Shown here one piece after another: positions 1-6,740 of a DNA stretch of 12,261 bases (the first letter of the stretch is position 1; each line of letters begins with the position of its first letter). A program made the position numbers and the translations under genes. The notes under the pieces were generated by a model. It had not been told where the DNA came from, made no database searches, and was given only the letters and a program-made list of their open reading frames with translations. This DNA is from Cytidiella melzeri (lineage: Eukaryota; Basidiomycota; Agaricomycetes; Polyporales; Irpicaceae): assembly GCA_022592445.1 (NCBI GenBank), contig JABYQR010000681.1:1-12261 (forward strand), read 5' to 3'.

Positions 1-35
1 ATATCCAGATACAGATTGTCGGTCGACACAGTTTT
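1..35 (-). pseudogene. copia RNase H fragment (piece 3 of K1), runs off left edge
   Basis: Read on the minus strand from position 30 downward, this short piece gives CVDRQSVSGY. It continues directly from SDTDWGQN in the piece ending at 725. The joined text matches the copia RNase H block of the type DW-(x)n-DR-S-SGY. The break between the two pieces is exactly the inserted LTR D plus one copy of its 5-bp duplication. Bases 31-35 are the left copy of that duplication. Confidence 0.8.
31..35. repeat. target-site duplication (left copy) of LTR D
   Basis: GTTTT here and GTTTT at 720-724 flank LTR D directly. The 5-bp length is typical of LTR-element integrases. Removing one copy together with 36-719 restores the copia reading frame. 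Confidence 0.9.
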
Positions 36-224
36 TGTTAAGACCGACTATCATCAAGGGACAAGTTGTCAAGTCAGGACCCCTTGGTGTAGCTACACAC
101 AAGGTTGGATGATGGTCCAGGCCGCGCGGTTGCTGTCAAGCACAGTGGCAGACAGATGATGGTTTGATAGAAGGAATATTGATACGAAGTGGATAGACTG
201 AGGTTCTAGCCCCATGTCTAGCGG

Positions 225-233
225 CTATTTATA
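225..233 (-). promoter_or_regulatory. TATA box of LTR D
   Basis: TATAAATAG on the minus strand, about 490 bp from the LTR start. It gives the orientation of the LTR. RNA would start near 190-205. Confidence 0.6.
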
Positions 234-417
234 CATGTTGACCTAACTACTTTTGGACCAGTCCGAAGTAGTGGTAGTGAATTGGAGGAATAGAAAGGAA
301 GAACAATACACAGATAACATCCACTGCTTTGAAAAGCCAATGAGAGAAAAGACTGTCAAGGTGCGGAAACAAGGTACAATAGAAAGGTGAAACATGAGGC
401 AAAGATCAATAGAGAAG

Positions 418-500
418 GGGTTGAACCCGAAACAGGGGATAGACAGGGTTGGACCCAATGGAGTGGTAACAGAGGTATGGAGGGGCCGAGGGTTGAACCA
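418..500. repeat. three near-palindromic GGGTTGAACCC words in LTR D
   Basis: GGGTTGAACCC at 418-428, GGGTTGGACCC at 446-456 and GGGTTGAACCA at 490-500. They lie in the presumed U3. They could be binding sites for a dimeric factor or a decayed tandem repeat; nothing here shows function. Confidence 0.5.
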
Positions 501-719
501 AGGCAATGGTAACCAATCGGAGTCAGGTCTGAGGTTTGAATGAACACAAGGAGACAACTAATGACATAATAGTCCGTGTTGAACAGAGGCGATGTGGATC
601 ATGGAATGATGGAGGAAGGACGAGTTGGATCGTCAAGACAATTGTAAAGAAGATAACTGGTTATCAAGATAATCGAAGAAGGAAAGAAAAACAATAGGGT
701 GTGAAGACCGTTCGTAACA

Positions 720-724
720 GTTTT
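720..724. repeat. target-site duplication (right copy) of LTR D
   Basis: GTTTT, identical to 31-35. On the minus strand it is the AAAAC of the copia RNase H coding text immediately before the inserted LTR. Confidence 0.9.
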
Positions 725-923
725 GGCCCCAGTCTGTGTCGCTGTAACCTGAGATAGGTAGATCCGGAGTTCTGCCATAGACAATACCAGTGTTTTGGGT
801 CCCTTTGAGGTAGCAAAGAACATGTTTTGCCACGGTCCAATGAGTAGCCGTGTGAACTGAATTGAATTGACTTAGGGCTTGAACGGCAAACACAATGTCA
901 GGACAAGTTCCGACAGCGGCATA

Positions 924-928
924 CATCA
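924..928. repeat. target-site duplication (left copy) of LTR A
   Basis: CATCA, repeated at 1686-1690. On the minus strand it is TGATG. Deleting one copy together with LTR A joins ESLM to YAAVGT, the uninterrupted copia reading. Confidence 0.92.
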
Positions 929-1223
929 TGTCATGGATGGCCTGACTAGCCCTTGATTTTCGCAATTTACCTCTTGTTTTTATCTATAAAACTCCGGGCT
1001 GCAGCTCAGTTGCAACCTTCTCTGCACAAACTCCTTTGCACGTCTATTAAGCGCCCGTATCACGTGGCTTAGACGCTCCACACGGTCACATTACTTGCTA
1101 CTACGTCACACTGGCATGTGACTTAGCTTAAGTAAGACCACATGGCTACAGACACATGGCTCAGCCCATAGCTAGGGTTTGACGTCATAGATACCATCCA
1201 CATGGGCTCCTTATTGTTCTTTC

Positions 1224-1352
1224 CCTATTGTTCTCTTTATGGAAGGATGTTCTCACAGGTGTGGGAATGGAATACAATAGTTGGTCTCCTTTTAGATAGA
1301 TTCTCTCACGGGTAGAGTTCTTGGCAAGGTCTAGACAATAGCTATTGTTCTC
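1224..1352 (+). promoter_or_regulatory. ATTGTTC-type motifs in U3 of LTR A
   Basis: CCTATTGTTCTC at 1224-1235 fits the yeast Rox1 HMG-box consensus YYYATTGTTCTC. A 14-bp perfect palindrome ACAATAGCTATTGT lies at 1335-1348 and runs into a second ATTGTTCTC. The same word is abundant in LTR B and occurs in LTR D. HMG-box binding is an inference from the motif only. Confidence 0.4.
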
Positions 1353-1437
1353 TTTTAGGTAGTTCTTTTGTTCTTCGTTCACACGGCTTCTTGCAAAGCC
1401 TGCCCTCAACATGGTCTGTGCGCAGGTCCCTGAAGTC

Positions 1438-1445
1438 TATATATA
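1438..1445 (+). promoter_or_regulatory. TATA box of LTR A; RNA start predicted at 1471
   Basis: TATATATA lies 33 nt before CATCTCGACCT. That 11-mer corresponds to the 5' end of the transcript by alignment with LTR C, where the homologous 11-mer is complementary to the primer-binding site. Confidence 0.7.
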
Positions 1446-1481
1446 CTGCTGCATGTACGCTCCTAGCCCCCATCTCGACCT

Positions 1482-1568
1482 CTTGGTCTTTACTGGGCTA
1501 GGTAAGCAACCCCCTCTTGTACTACATAGCTGGTAGTCACAATACTAACTTGGTCTTTACTGGGCTAG
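1482..1568 (+). repeat. 20-bp perfect direct repeat bracketing the LTR A intron candidate
   Basis: Copies at 1482-1501 and 1549-1568 are identical over 20 bp (starting CTTGGTCTTT, ending GGGCTAG). The first begins right after the predicted 11-nt self-primer and ends at a GTAAGC. The second ends at the AG acceptor. The flanking bases differ, so the repeat has sharp edges. Confidence 0.95.
1502..1568 (+). other. candidate 67-bp intron in R/U5 of LTR A
   Basis: Donor GTAAGC at 1502, a perfect TACTAAC branch consensus at 1543-1549 and acceptor CTAG ending at 1568 (19 nt after the branch C). The length is normal for a basidiomycete intron. The branch-site C is also the first base of the second repeat copy, as in LTR B. 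Splicing would remove exactly one spacer plus one repeat copy. No transcript evidence is available here. Confidence 0.6.
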
Positions 1569-1685
1569 CAACTTGCATAAAGTTTGATAGCTGGTGAGAG
1601 CATTGTGCTTCAAGCCTGCCACCACCTCTTCGTTGTCTTCCACACAGTGTCCCTTTTAGTTGCGTCGAGCTTCGTCTCCGTGACA

Positions 1686-1690
1686 CATCA
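1686..1690. repeat. target-site duplication (right copy) of LTR A
   Basis: CATCA, identical to 924-928, directly after the TGACA terminus of LTR A. Confidence 0.92.
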
Positions 1691-4311
1691 GGGATTCAAT
1701 GACCGCTTGATAGGGTTCTTCGGAGTTAGGTACGTCATGCGGTGTGGCTGGCTGAAGCGAGACATTTGAATCCAGGGGAGTTGTGACTGAATTACAATTC
1801 TCCATGCCGAAGCGAGTGAGAATAGTGTTGATGTAACGCGTCTGGGATATTGTGATTGTCCCTTTGTTTCGTTGGCGGGAGATCTGGATGCTGACGTATA
1901 GGCTTGCTTTGCCAAGATCAGTAATGTCGAAATAGTTCTTCAGGCAACTTGGAGACAATCTGTAGATATGAGGATGCCACGAGGCAATTGTTGACATGCG
2001 TACCGGTGAGAATGCGGTCTGTATTGGTTCCACGGTAATACAGACATTGGTCAGCTTGGGAGTGCGTGAAGCCGAGGGCCTTGAGTAGTACACAAACAAG
2101 TTCTGCGCACCAAGCACATCCTGCTTGTTTCAGGCCGTAAAGGGCTTTATGGAGATGGTATACTTGCAATGTATTGTCGTCATAGCTGGGTGCTTGTTTC
2201 ATGTAGATGTTTTCTTTGAGGGACAAATTCAAATAGGCACCTACAACGTCAACCTGATGGAGCTCAAGTTCAAGGTGGGCGGCAATTAATATCAGAATAT
2301 GGAAAGTTTCCAATCAAATGACTGGAGCGTGGGTCAAGAAGAAATCTTGACCCGGGATCTGAGAGAAACCTTGTGCGACCAGGTGGGCCTTGTATTTCAA
2401 AATATTTCCGTCAGGGTCGTGCTTGATAGTGAATACCCACCAACATCCAACGGCCTTGCAGTCGGCAGGAAGATCTGCCATTGAGTAAGCTCCTAGTCTA
2501 TCAAGTTGCACCATTTCCTTGTCCATTGCCTCCTTCCAAAGAGGCCAATCATTGTGTTTCCTGACTTCATCAAAAGTTTGAGGTGAGTCTGAAATGTTTG
2601 CCAGGAAACCAAAGTTTGCTTCCGTTCCAACAGCAGGTTCATTGGCATGTGATGGGATCTCCCCCTGAACCGGTGATTTGATTACAGGAATGGGAGTGAT
2701 CTTTGGTTTTGGTTTTACTGAGAGCAATCGAAGCAATTTCTGAGGACTGTTGTTGAGTTTTAGGTAATCAACGTGTGGTTTCTCCCGGAGATTGCAAGTA
2801 GTTTCGGGAGGTGAGAAGGGTGTGGTCTTGATCTTGATAGCCATTGTGATAAACTGTGAATGGATAGGATTCTCCCCCTCAGGACCAGCAGGCGTCTCAA
2901 CTATTGGTGCGGTGAGATCATTTGGTTGCAGAAAAATAACTTCGCGCGAGGTAAGGATTTTGCGCGTTTTAGGTCCCAAGTACCTGTATCCCACCGTCGC
3001 TTCGGTGATTCTGACAAATGTCCGCTTGAGTGATTGCGCGTTGAGCTTAGATTTCAATATGTTGACGTGGACCCAGCAATCAGTGCCAAACTCGTGTATG
3101 ATACTCACATCGGGCTTCTTTTTCCAAAGCCCTTCAAATGGGGTAGAGTGCGGTAACGCACGAGTTGGCGATCGGTTCTTCAGGTATGCCGCATAAGATA
3201 TTGCTTTCTCCCAGAGATGATTTAAGAGTTGGTGCGTGAGTAGCATAGCGCGTGCATGTTCCACGAGCGTGTGATTGAGTTGTTCTGAGACTCCATTGAA
3301 TTCTGGTGTGTAGGGTGTTGTGGGTTCAACTTTGATGCCGCGCTTATCAGTGTATGACTTCATTTTGCCTTGCATGTACTCTTTCGCATTGTCAACTCGT
3401 AGGACTTTCATTCGGCAACCTGATTGATTTTCAATGAAAGCATTGAGTTTCTCAAGCTTGTCTGGTGCCTCATCTCGATCCTTCATAAAATTGACCCAGA
3501 CAAAGCGGGACTTTCTGTCGGTGAACGAGATCATGTACGAGTGACCTGAAATTGAATTGGTAGTTGCCAGACCCCAGATATCAGAGAAGATGATCTCCCC
3601 AATCTGAGAAATCTTGCGTAAGGTCCGGAGAGGAATGGATGCGCGGATATGTTTTGCCGCAATGCATGCTTTGCAAATGAAATCGTCATCTGACGATGTG
3701 TCAACGTCCATACCTAATACCAATCCTTCACAATGCATTTCCACCAATTGTCCTTTGTTAACGTGCCTGAGAGTGCAGTGCCATTCATACCATGAGCGAT
3801 CGAAGCGAGCAATCATTGAAATCGTGTCGAAGGATTTAACAGCCATTTGGTAAAGGTTGCCGGATTTGGTTCCATGTCTAATCACTCTATTTCCATTCTT
3901 GATGGAAAGCTCTGTTCTCTTTCCTTCATATGAGAGGCCTGCGCTAGTGAGCCTGCCAAGAGAGATAAGATTGAATCTCATTGATGGAGCGTAAAGCGTG
4001 TCCTTGAGTATGACGGAAACAGTTCCTGATTTGGTAATGAATGCAATTGGCACATCACCATGTCCAAGGCTTGAACAGTTGCCTATGCCATGAATGGCTC
4101 CTTTGACTGGAGAAAAGATAATGAATAGTGACTTGTCATGGATGAAGTGAGAGGAAGTGCCAGAGTCACCAAGCCAAGTACCAGAGGGCGCGGCGGAAGC
4201 ATTTTTGGTAGCCGGGAACGCATATTCCTCGGGCTTGCTATTACTTCCGTCTTCTGGATATCCCTCGGCAATATGGTGTAGGTTCTCTTTGGCTATTACA
4301 ATCCGATCGGA
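1686..4311 (-). pseudogene. copia pol: protease, integrase, RT (piece 1 of K1), inactivated
   Basis: The minus-strand frame opens after a TGA at 4312-4314. The protease motif DSGTSSH lies near 4167-4147. YAP..FNLISLGRL of the gag-pre-integrase domain follows. Integrase has H-x4-H and C-x2-C zinc ligands, then catalytic D, D and E; the last two are 35 residues apart (VDNAKEY and NGVSEQLN). RT starts near GCWWVFTIKHDPDGN and continues with VDVVGAYLN and LHKALYGLKQAG. Damage: an in-frame TGA at 2314-2316 where copia has Arg (THAPV-x-L); the YVDD box reads HVNN at 1998-1987; an extra T in the run at 1930-1932 shifts the frame just before DITDLGKASLY. The end at ESLM abuts LTR A. The gag upstream of the protease is missing, cut by region X. 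Confidence 0.9.
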
Positions 4312-4558
4312 TCACGTGATTGGCACCGAACATCCGACATCCTTATCCTTGCACAGCCACATCCTCAACTCGTCACACGGTCCAACACCGATGTTCCTCC
4401 GATTTACCTTGTGCTCGCTATCACCGGTTTCATCAGTTGTAGATATCCCTTTGTACTTTTTCTCCGTATTTCCTCCGACTCCAATTATTCGCCTGATCTA
4501 ATCCTCTCTTGTCTCGGACCATACACGCATGCCTTATCGGACTGACAACTTCTAGTAC

Positions 4559-4565
4559 TATATAA
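4559..4565 (+). promoter_or_regulatory. TATA box in region X
   Basis: TATATAA followed by CCAGACTC. RNA would start near 4590-4597. This orients X on the plus strand if it is an LTR. Confidence 0.5.
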
Positions 4566-4640
4566 CCAGACTCAATTGTACAGTAGAAGTTTAAGTTCAA
4601 ATATCGAATAAGATCCCCATCCTATTCCTACCTCTTCATT

Positions 4641-4661
4641 CGACTTCACTTGCTGAAGTCG
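4641..4661 (+). other. 8-bp stem hairpin in region X
   Basis: CGACTTCA at 4641-4648 and TGAAGTCG at 4654-4661 are perfect inverted arms with a 5-nt loop, about 50 nt downstream of the predicted RNA start. It could be a leader structure; there is no T-tract and no sign of a terminator. Confidence 0.5.
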
Positions 4662-4887
4662 TCTTACTCGTTGTGGCCCGACTTCTGTTCTGACACTCTT
4701 CCTCAGGCTTTGTCTTTGCCGACCCCGAGTCTCCGAGGCCGAACCTGTCGCGGAGTGACTGCTGCTATACTGCTAAACCCTAAACAAGGGCAGAGAAGAG
4801 GGGGAACAGAAGTGGAAGTGGATCTCCAACGACGACAACGAGGTCAAAGTCGATGATGAGCAGGCAAGCAGGCTCAGAGGCCGGATA

Positions 4888-4948
4888 CTGGCAGTGCAAA
4901 TGACGAAGTTAATATCATGTTTATACTAGGTTACATTGAGTAACTCAC
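4888..4948 (-). other. candidate 61-bp intron in R/U5 of LTR B
   Basis: Donor GTGAGT (4948-4943), branch TATTAAC (4914-4908) and acceptor CCAG ending at 4888, 20 nt after the branch C. The only two ATGs between the predicted RNA start and the LTR end lie inside this segment, one of them immediately followed by TAA. Splicing would clear the leader of upstream ATGs. Confidence 0.62.
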
Positions 4949-4969
4949 CTGGCAGTGCAAATGACGAAG
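4888..4969 (-). repeat. 21-bp perfect direct repeat bracketing the LTR B intron candidate
   Basis: Copies at 4969-4949 and 4908-4888 (minus strand) are identical over 21 bp, starting CTTCGTCATTT and ending CTGCCAG. The first begins right after the 11-mer CATCTTGACCT and ends at GTGAGT. The second ends at the acceptor. The sequence differs from the repeats of LTRs A and C but occupies the same place. Confidence 0.95.
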
Positions 4970-5005
4970 AGGTCAAGATGCAGAACCAGGGAGGGTAAGG
5001 GGTAC

Positions 5006-5013
5006 TATATATA
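5006..5013 (-). promoter_or_regulatory. TATA box of LTR B; RNA start predicted at 4980
   Basis: TATATATA on the minus strand, 33 nt before CATCTTGACCT at 4980. This is the same spacing as in LTR A. Confidence 0.7.
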
Positions 5014-5078
5014 CTGTGTCTGGATGGTCTGTGCACCAGTTCCCACACTAGGGACTGGAGTAACTGTGGGACTGGAGT

Positions 5079-5324
5079 AACAATAGAACAATAATGAACC
5101 CGGGTAACTGTCAAGAACCGGAGTAACTGTCAAGGACCTGAGTAACTGTCAAGGACCTGAGTAACTGTCAAGGACCTGAGTAACTGTCAAGGACCAGGGT
5201 ACGTAGAACAATAGAGCTAGAACAATAGAACAATAGAACAATAGGATAAGAACAATAGAACAATAAGACCTGGGGGAATCCCTGGGGAATCTCCATCAAT
5301 GGAAGAGGAACAATAGAACAATAG
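5079..5324. repeat. AACAATAG octamer cluster in U3 of LTR B
   Basis: Eight exact AACAATAG copies start at 5079, 5207, 5221, 5229, 5237, 5251, 5309 and 5317, several head to tail. Two near copies (AACAATAA) start at 5087 and 5259. AACAAT is the core recognised by HMG-box factors. The same word recurs in LTRs A and D. Confidence 0.85.
5101..5196. repeat. 19-bp tandem repeat in U3 of LTR B
   Basis: Four consecutive units GAGTAACTGTCAAGGACCT fill 5121-5196; the last has one end change. A diverged unit precedes them at 5101-5120. Fragments GGAGTAAC at 5056-5080 suggest an older, wider array. Being upstream of the TATA box, it may act as a repeated enhancer. Confidence 0.92.
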
Positions 5325-5530
5325 CCTAGGTTGATCTGGAACCGCTCCAGACTGAGTCTAGGGTTTGGGTCTGGACTATTGATAAATAAGGCAGGATGTC
5401 ACGTGACCCAGGTTAGGGTTAGGTCCGGTAACACTCCTAGCCGGAAAATAAGCGCTCTAGATAGGCGCCTAAGGCTATAAACTTGTGACAATATTGGAAA
5501 AATCCGGTCTCTGTTGGACTATCCATGTCA

Positions 5531-5543
5531 TTACCCCCCTCCT
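5531..5543 (-). other. polypurine tract of G1
   Basis: The minus strand reads AGGAGGGGGGTAA directly before the TGACA start of LTR B. This is the expected plus-strand primer position. The pol stop codon TAG (5544-5542) overlaps its first bases. Confidence 0.85.
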
Positions 5544-6369
5544 AAAATTCATCGCCTCGATGAACTAAGACCAGGACTCTACCATCTGCCCACTCGAGGT
5601 CAGATGCAATGGCTTCTGTGATGTTCTCCAACGGTTTCCAAGGAATGGAGTCGAAGAGTGCTTTGGGCAATTTCTGGGGTGCATTGGTATGTCTGGCGTG
5701 GAACTCTGCAATGCTCTCTTTCGCATTGGTCAGATTTACTGCAGGTTCCCACGTTACGTCGCCTTCTCCATAGCCTTTCCATTTGACTAAGTACTGCATT
5801 TGCTTCCGATAGATCCGACTGTCTAGGATGTTCTCAACTTTGTAGACTTGTTGATCATCTACTATGATTGGTGCTGGTGGTTCCGGTATGAGGCCGTTTA
5901 CTTCGTTTCCTCTGTACGGAGATAGCCGTTCAACATTGATGTTGTCATGAATACGATATCCGGATTTGAGTTTGATCCGATACGTATGTTCACCGGTTTT
6001 CTGAAGAACTGTGAATGGACCAAGCTGTCTAGGCCCTAGCTTGTCAGACTGCTGATGTACTTTGACATTCTTGGAAGACAACCACACGAGGTCCCCTTCC
6101 TTGAAGACTGGAGTAGCTCTGCGGGTGTATCCGGAAGCTTCTGCCATCTTTTCCTTAGATAGGCGTGAGGCAGCTTCGGCTTCTGTCCGAACCTGTCTGA
6201 GCTTTTCTAGACGTGCATCTAGATTCGGCATTCGGCTGTGACGTCCGACTGGTATGGTAAAATCTGGTAGGTACCCGTACATGACTTCAAACGGAGAGTG
6301 TTGTGTAGATGAGTTGACACGAGAGTTGATGGCGAATTCAGCCACTGGGATGTATTCTGCCCAATCATC
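5542..6369 (-). pseudogene. G1 pol fragment 3: integrase C-terminus and chromodomain
   Basis: The frame is entered after the second pol deletion (near 6373) and reads QDDWAEYIPVAEFAINSRVN, the usual end of the gypsy integrase core. There is no ATG at its start and it belongs to the same polyprotein. A basic linker follows. Then come the GPF module (LGPFTVL, about residue 109 counted from the VAEF valine at 6345) and a chromodomain at about residues 167-219 (VYKVENIL, YLVKWKGYGEGDVTWEP, FHARH). The aromatic cage positions Y, W and Y/W are present. In chromoviruses this domain binds methylated histone H3 tails and guides integration to heterochromatin; that is family knowledge. The frame ends in a TAG that touches the polypurine tract. 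Confidence 0.88.
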
Positions 6370-6740
6370 TTGTGTTGATCAACAAATAGTCGTAGAATCT
6401 TTTCTACTTCTTGGTTAACTCTTTCCGTTTGACCATTAGCCTGAGGATGATAGGCTGTAGTCATAGCGCCAGTGATGCCTAGTCGTTTATACAACGCTTG
6501 CATCACTCGGGCCGCAAACTGAGGTCCTCTATCAGATATGAACTGTCGGGGAATACCATGGAGCCTAAAGACTTCTTTGATGTGGAGGTCGGCTATGCCG
6601 TCAGCTGTAACAGTAGACTGGGTTGGGATAACATGTGTTTGTTTGCTGTACAAGTCTGTGTACACAGCAATCATGTCAAAACCGTTACTGCGTGGGAGTG
6701 GCCCGACTAAGTCTACACCAACCACCTGCCAAGGTCCTCT
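6219..6740 (-). pseudogene. G1 pol fragment 2: integrase catalytic core
   Basis: After a one-base loss near 6736 the polyprotein continues in this frame with GPWQVVGVDLVGPLP. The three catalytic acids are visible: D in VDLVG, D in ISDRGPQF and E in NGQTERVNQ, the last two exactly 35 residues apart (DD35E). True coding content ends near 6373, where a second one-base loss occurs at the QHQDDW position. From there to 6219 the frame reads unrelated residues. An ATG exists upstream in this frame, but it overlaps fragment 1 and is not a real start. Confidence 0.88.

Larger units (their letters stand above)
36..719 (-). mobile_element. LTR D: 684-bp solo LTR
   Basis: The segment begins TGTTA and ends TAACA (5-bp terminal inverted repeat) and is flanked by the duplication GTTTT. 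No internal element sequence is present, so it is a solo LTR left by LTR-LTR recombination. The only clear TATA box (TATAAATAG) is on the minus strand, so I orient it minus. Its U3 side is pyrimidine-rich on the minus strand and holds AACAATAG-type words, shared with the gypsy LTRs. It lacks the TATA/self-primer/direct-repeat arrangement of LTRs A, B and C, and the parent family is not identifiable; a copia family is possible. Short reading frames inside it look like chance. Confidence 0.9.
720..928 (-). pseudogene. copia RT C-terminus / RNase H start (piece 2 of K1)
   Basis: Minus strand from 928: the frame reads MMYAAVGTCPDIVFAVQALSQ and continues through HWTVAKHVLCYLKGT to YSDTDWGQN. These are the standard copia blocks that follow the RT thumb: MYA..GTRPDI.FAV, HW...KR.LRYLKGT, YSDADW. 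The upstream partner, ending in ESLM, lies at 1686 and beyond, across LTR A. The downstream partner lies at 1-30, across LTR D. I see no internal stop in this piece. The right end (924-928) is a copy of the duplication made by LTR A and the left end (720-724) a copy of that made by LTR D. Confidence 0.85.
929..1685 (+). mobile_element. LTR A: 757-bp solo LTR of a Tf1/sushi-like gypsy family
   Basis: It starts TGTCATGG and ends CCGTGACA (TGTCA/TGACA inverted termini), with the 5-bp duplication CATCA on both sides, and lies inside the copia RT/RNase H region. TATA (1438-1445) fixes plus orientation. The ends resemble LTR B of G1: TGTCATGGATGG against TGACATGGATAG at the start, and TGTCRCGGAG read from the other end. 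The predicted RNA start and 11-nt self-primer (1471-1481) differ from those of LTR B at one base. It also holds a direct repeat around an intron-like segment (1502-1568). It is therefore a relative of the G1 family, reduced to a solo LTR. Confidence 0.92.
1..4311 (-). mobile_element. K1: decayed Ty1/copia retrotransposon, interrupted host of later insertions
   Basis: Three minus-strand blocks (4311-1686, 928-720 and 35-1) read in copia order: protease, integrase, RT, RNase H. They become contiguous when LTRs A and D and one copy of each target duplication are removed. Integrase precedes RT, which separates copia from gypsy. Neither LTR of K1 nor most of its gag is in the window: the gag side is cut by region X, and RNase H runs off the left edge. 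It carries an internal stop, a frameshift and a changed RT active site, so it is dead. It is the oldest layer, since every other element here sits in it or in something inserted in it. Confidence 0.9.
4312..4745 (+). mobile_element. region X: promoter-bearing fragment, probably part of another LTR
   Basis: About 430 bp separate the last copia coding text from the G1 LTR. No coding frame here resembles anything I know. It contains a TATA box on the plus strand, a CACGTG palindrome near its left edge (4313-4318) and an 8-bp-stem hairpin. This is the look of an LTR in plus orientation, inserted in the K1 gag and then interrupted by G1 at 4746, so its other half would lie beyond the right edge of the window. 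I could not identify a convincing TG..CA border or a duplication at the left side, so the left limit is only where the copia frame stops. Confidence 0.45.
4746..5530 (-). mobile_element. LTR B: 785-bp 3' LTR of G1
   Basis: On the minus strand it begins TGACATGG directly after the polypurine tract and ends CCGCGACA at 4746. Both ends resemble the ends of solo LTR A, which is how I set the left border. Within it, in minus-strand order: U3 with AACAATAG words and a 19-bp tandem repeat, TATA at 5013-5006, predicted RNA start at 4980, self-primer-like 11-mer (4980-4970), a 21-bp direct repeat around a 61-bp intron candidate, then U5. The left border rests on one copy of the termini only, because the 5' LTR is outside the window. 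Confidence 0.85.

Noticed and set aside
243..557. 104-codon minus-strand frame as a gene
   Set aside because: It lies within solo LTR D, has low-complexity pyrimidine-driven composition, and no upstream or downstream gene context.
2792..3196. 134-codon plus-strand frame opposite copia pol
   Set aside because: Shadow of the copia integrase/RT linker region, which reads clearly on the minus strand.
4376..4392. TCCAACA near 4386-4392 as an LTR end in region X
   Set aside because: It resembles the complement of a common TGTTGGA copia LTR start, but no matching second terminus or 5-bp duplication was found and the TATA orientation disagrees.
5408..5425. TTAGGGTTAGG as telomeric sequence
   Set aside because: Fewer than two units inside the LTR B U3, with no array. 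A chance match.
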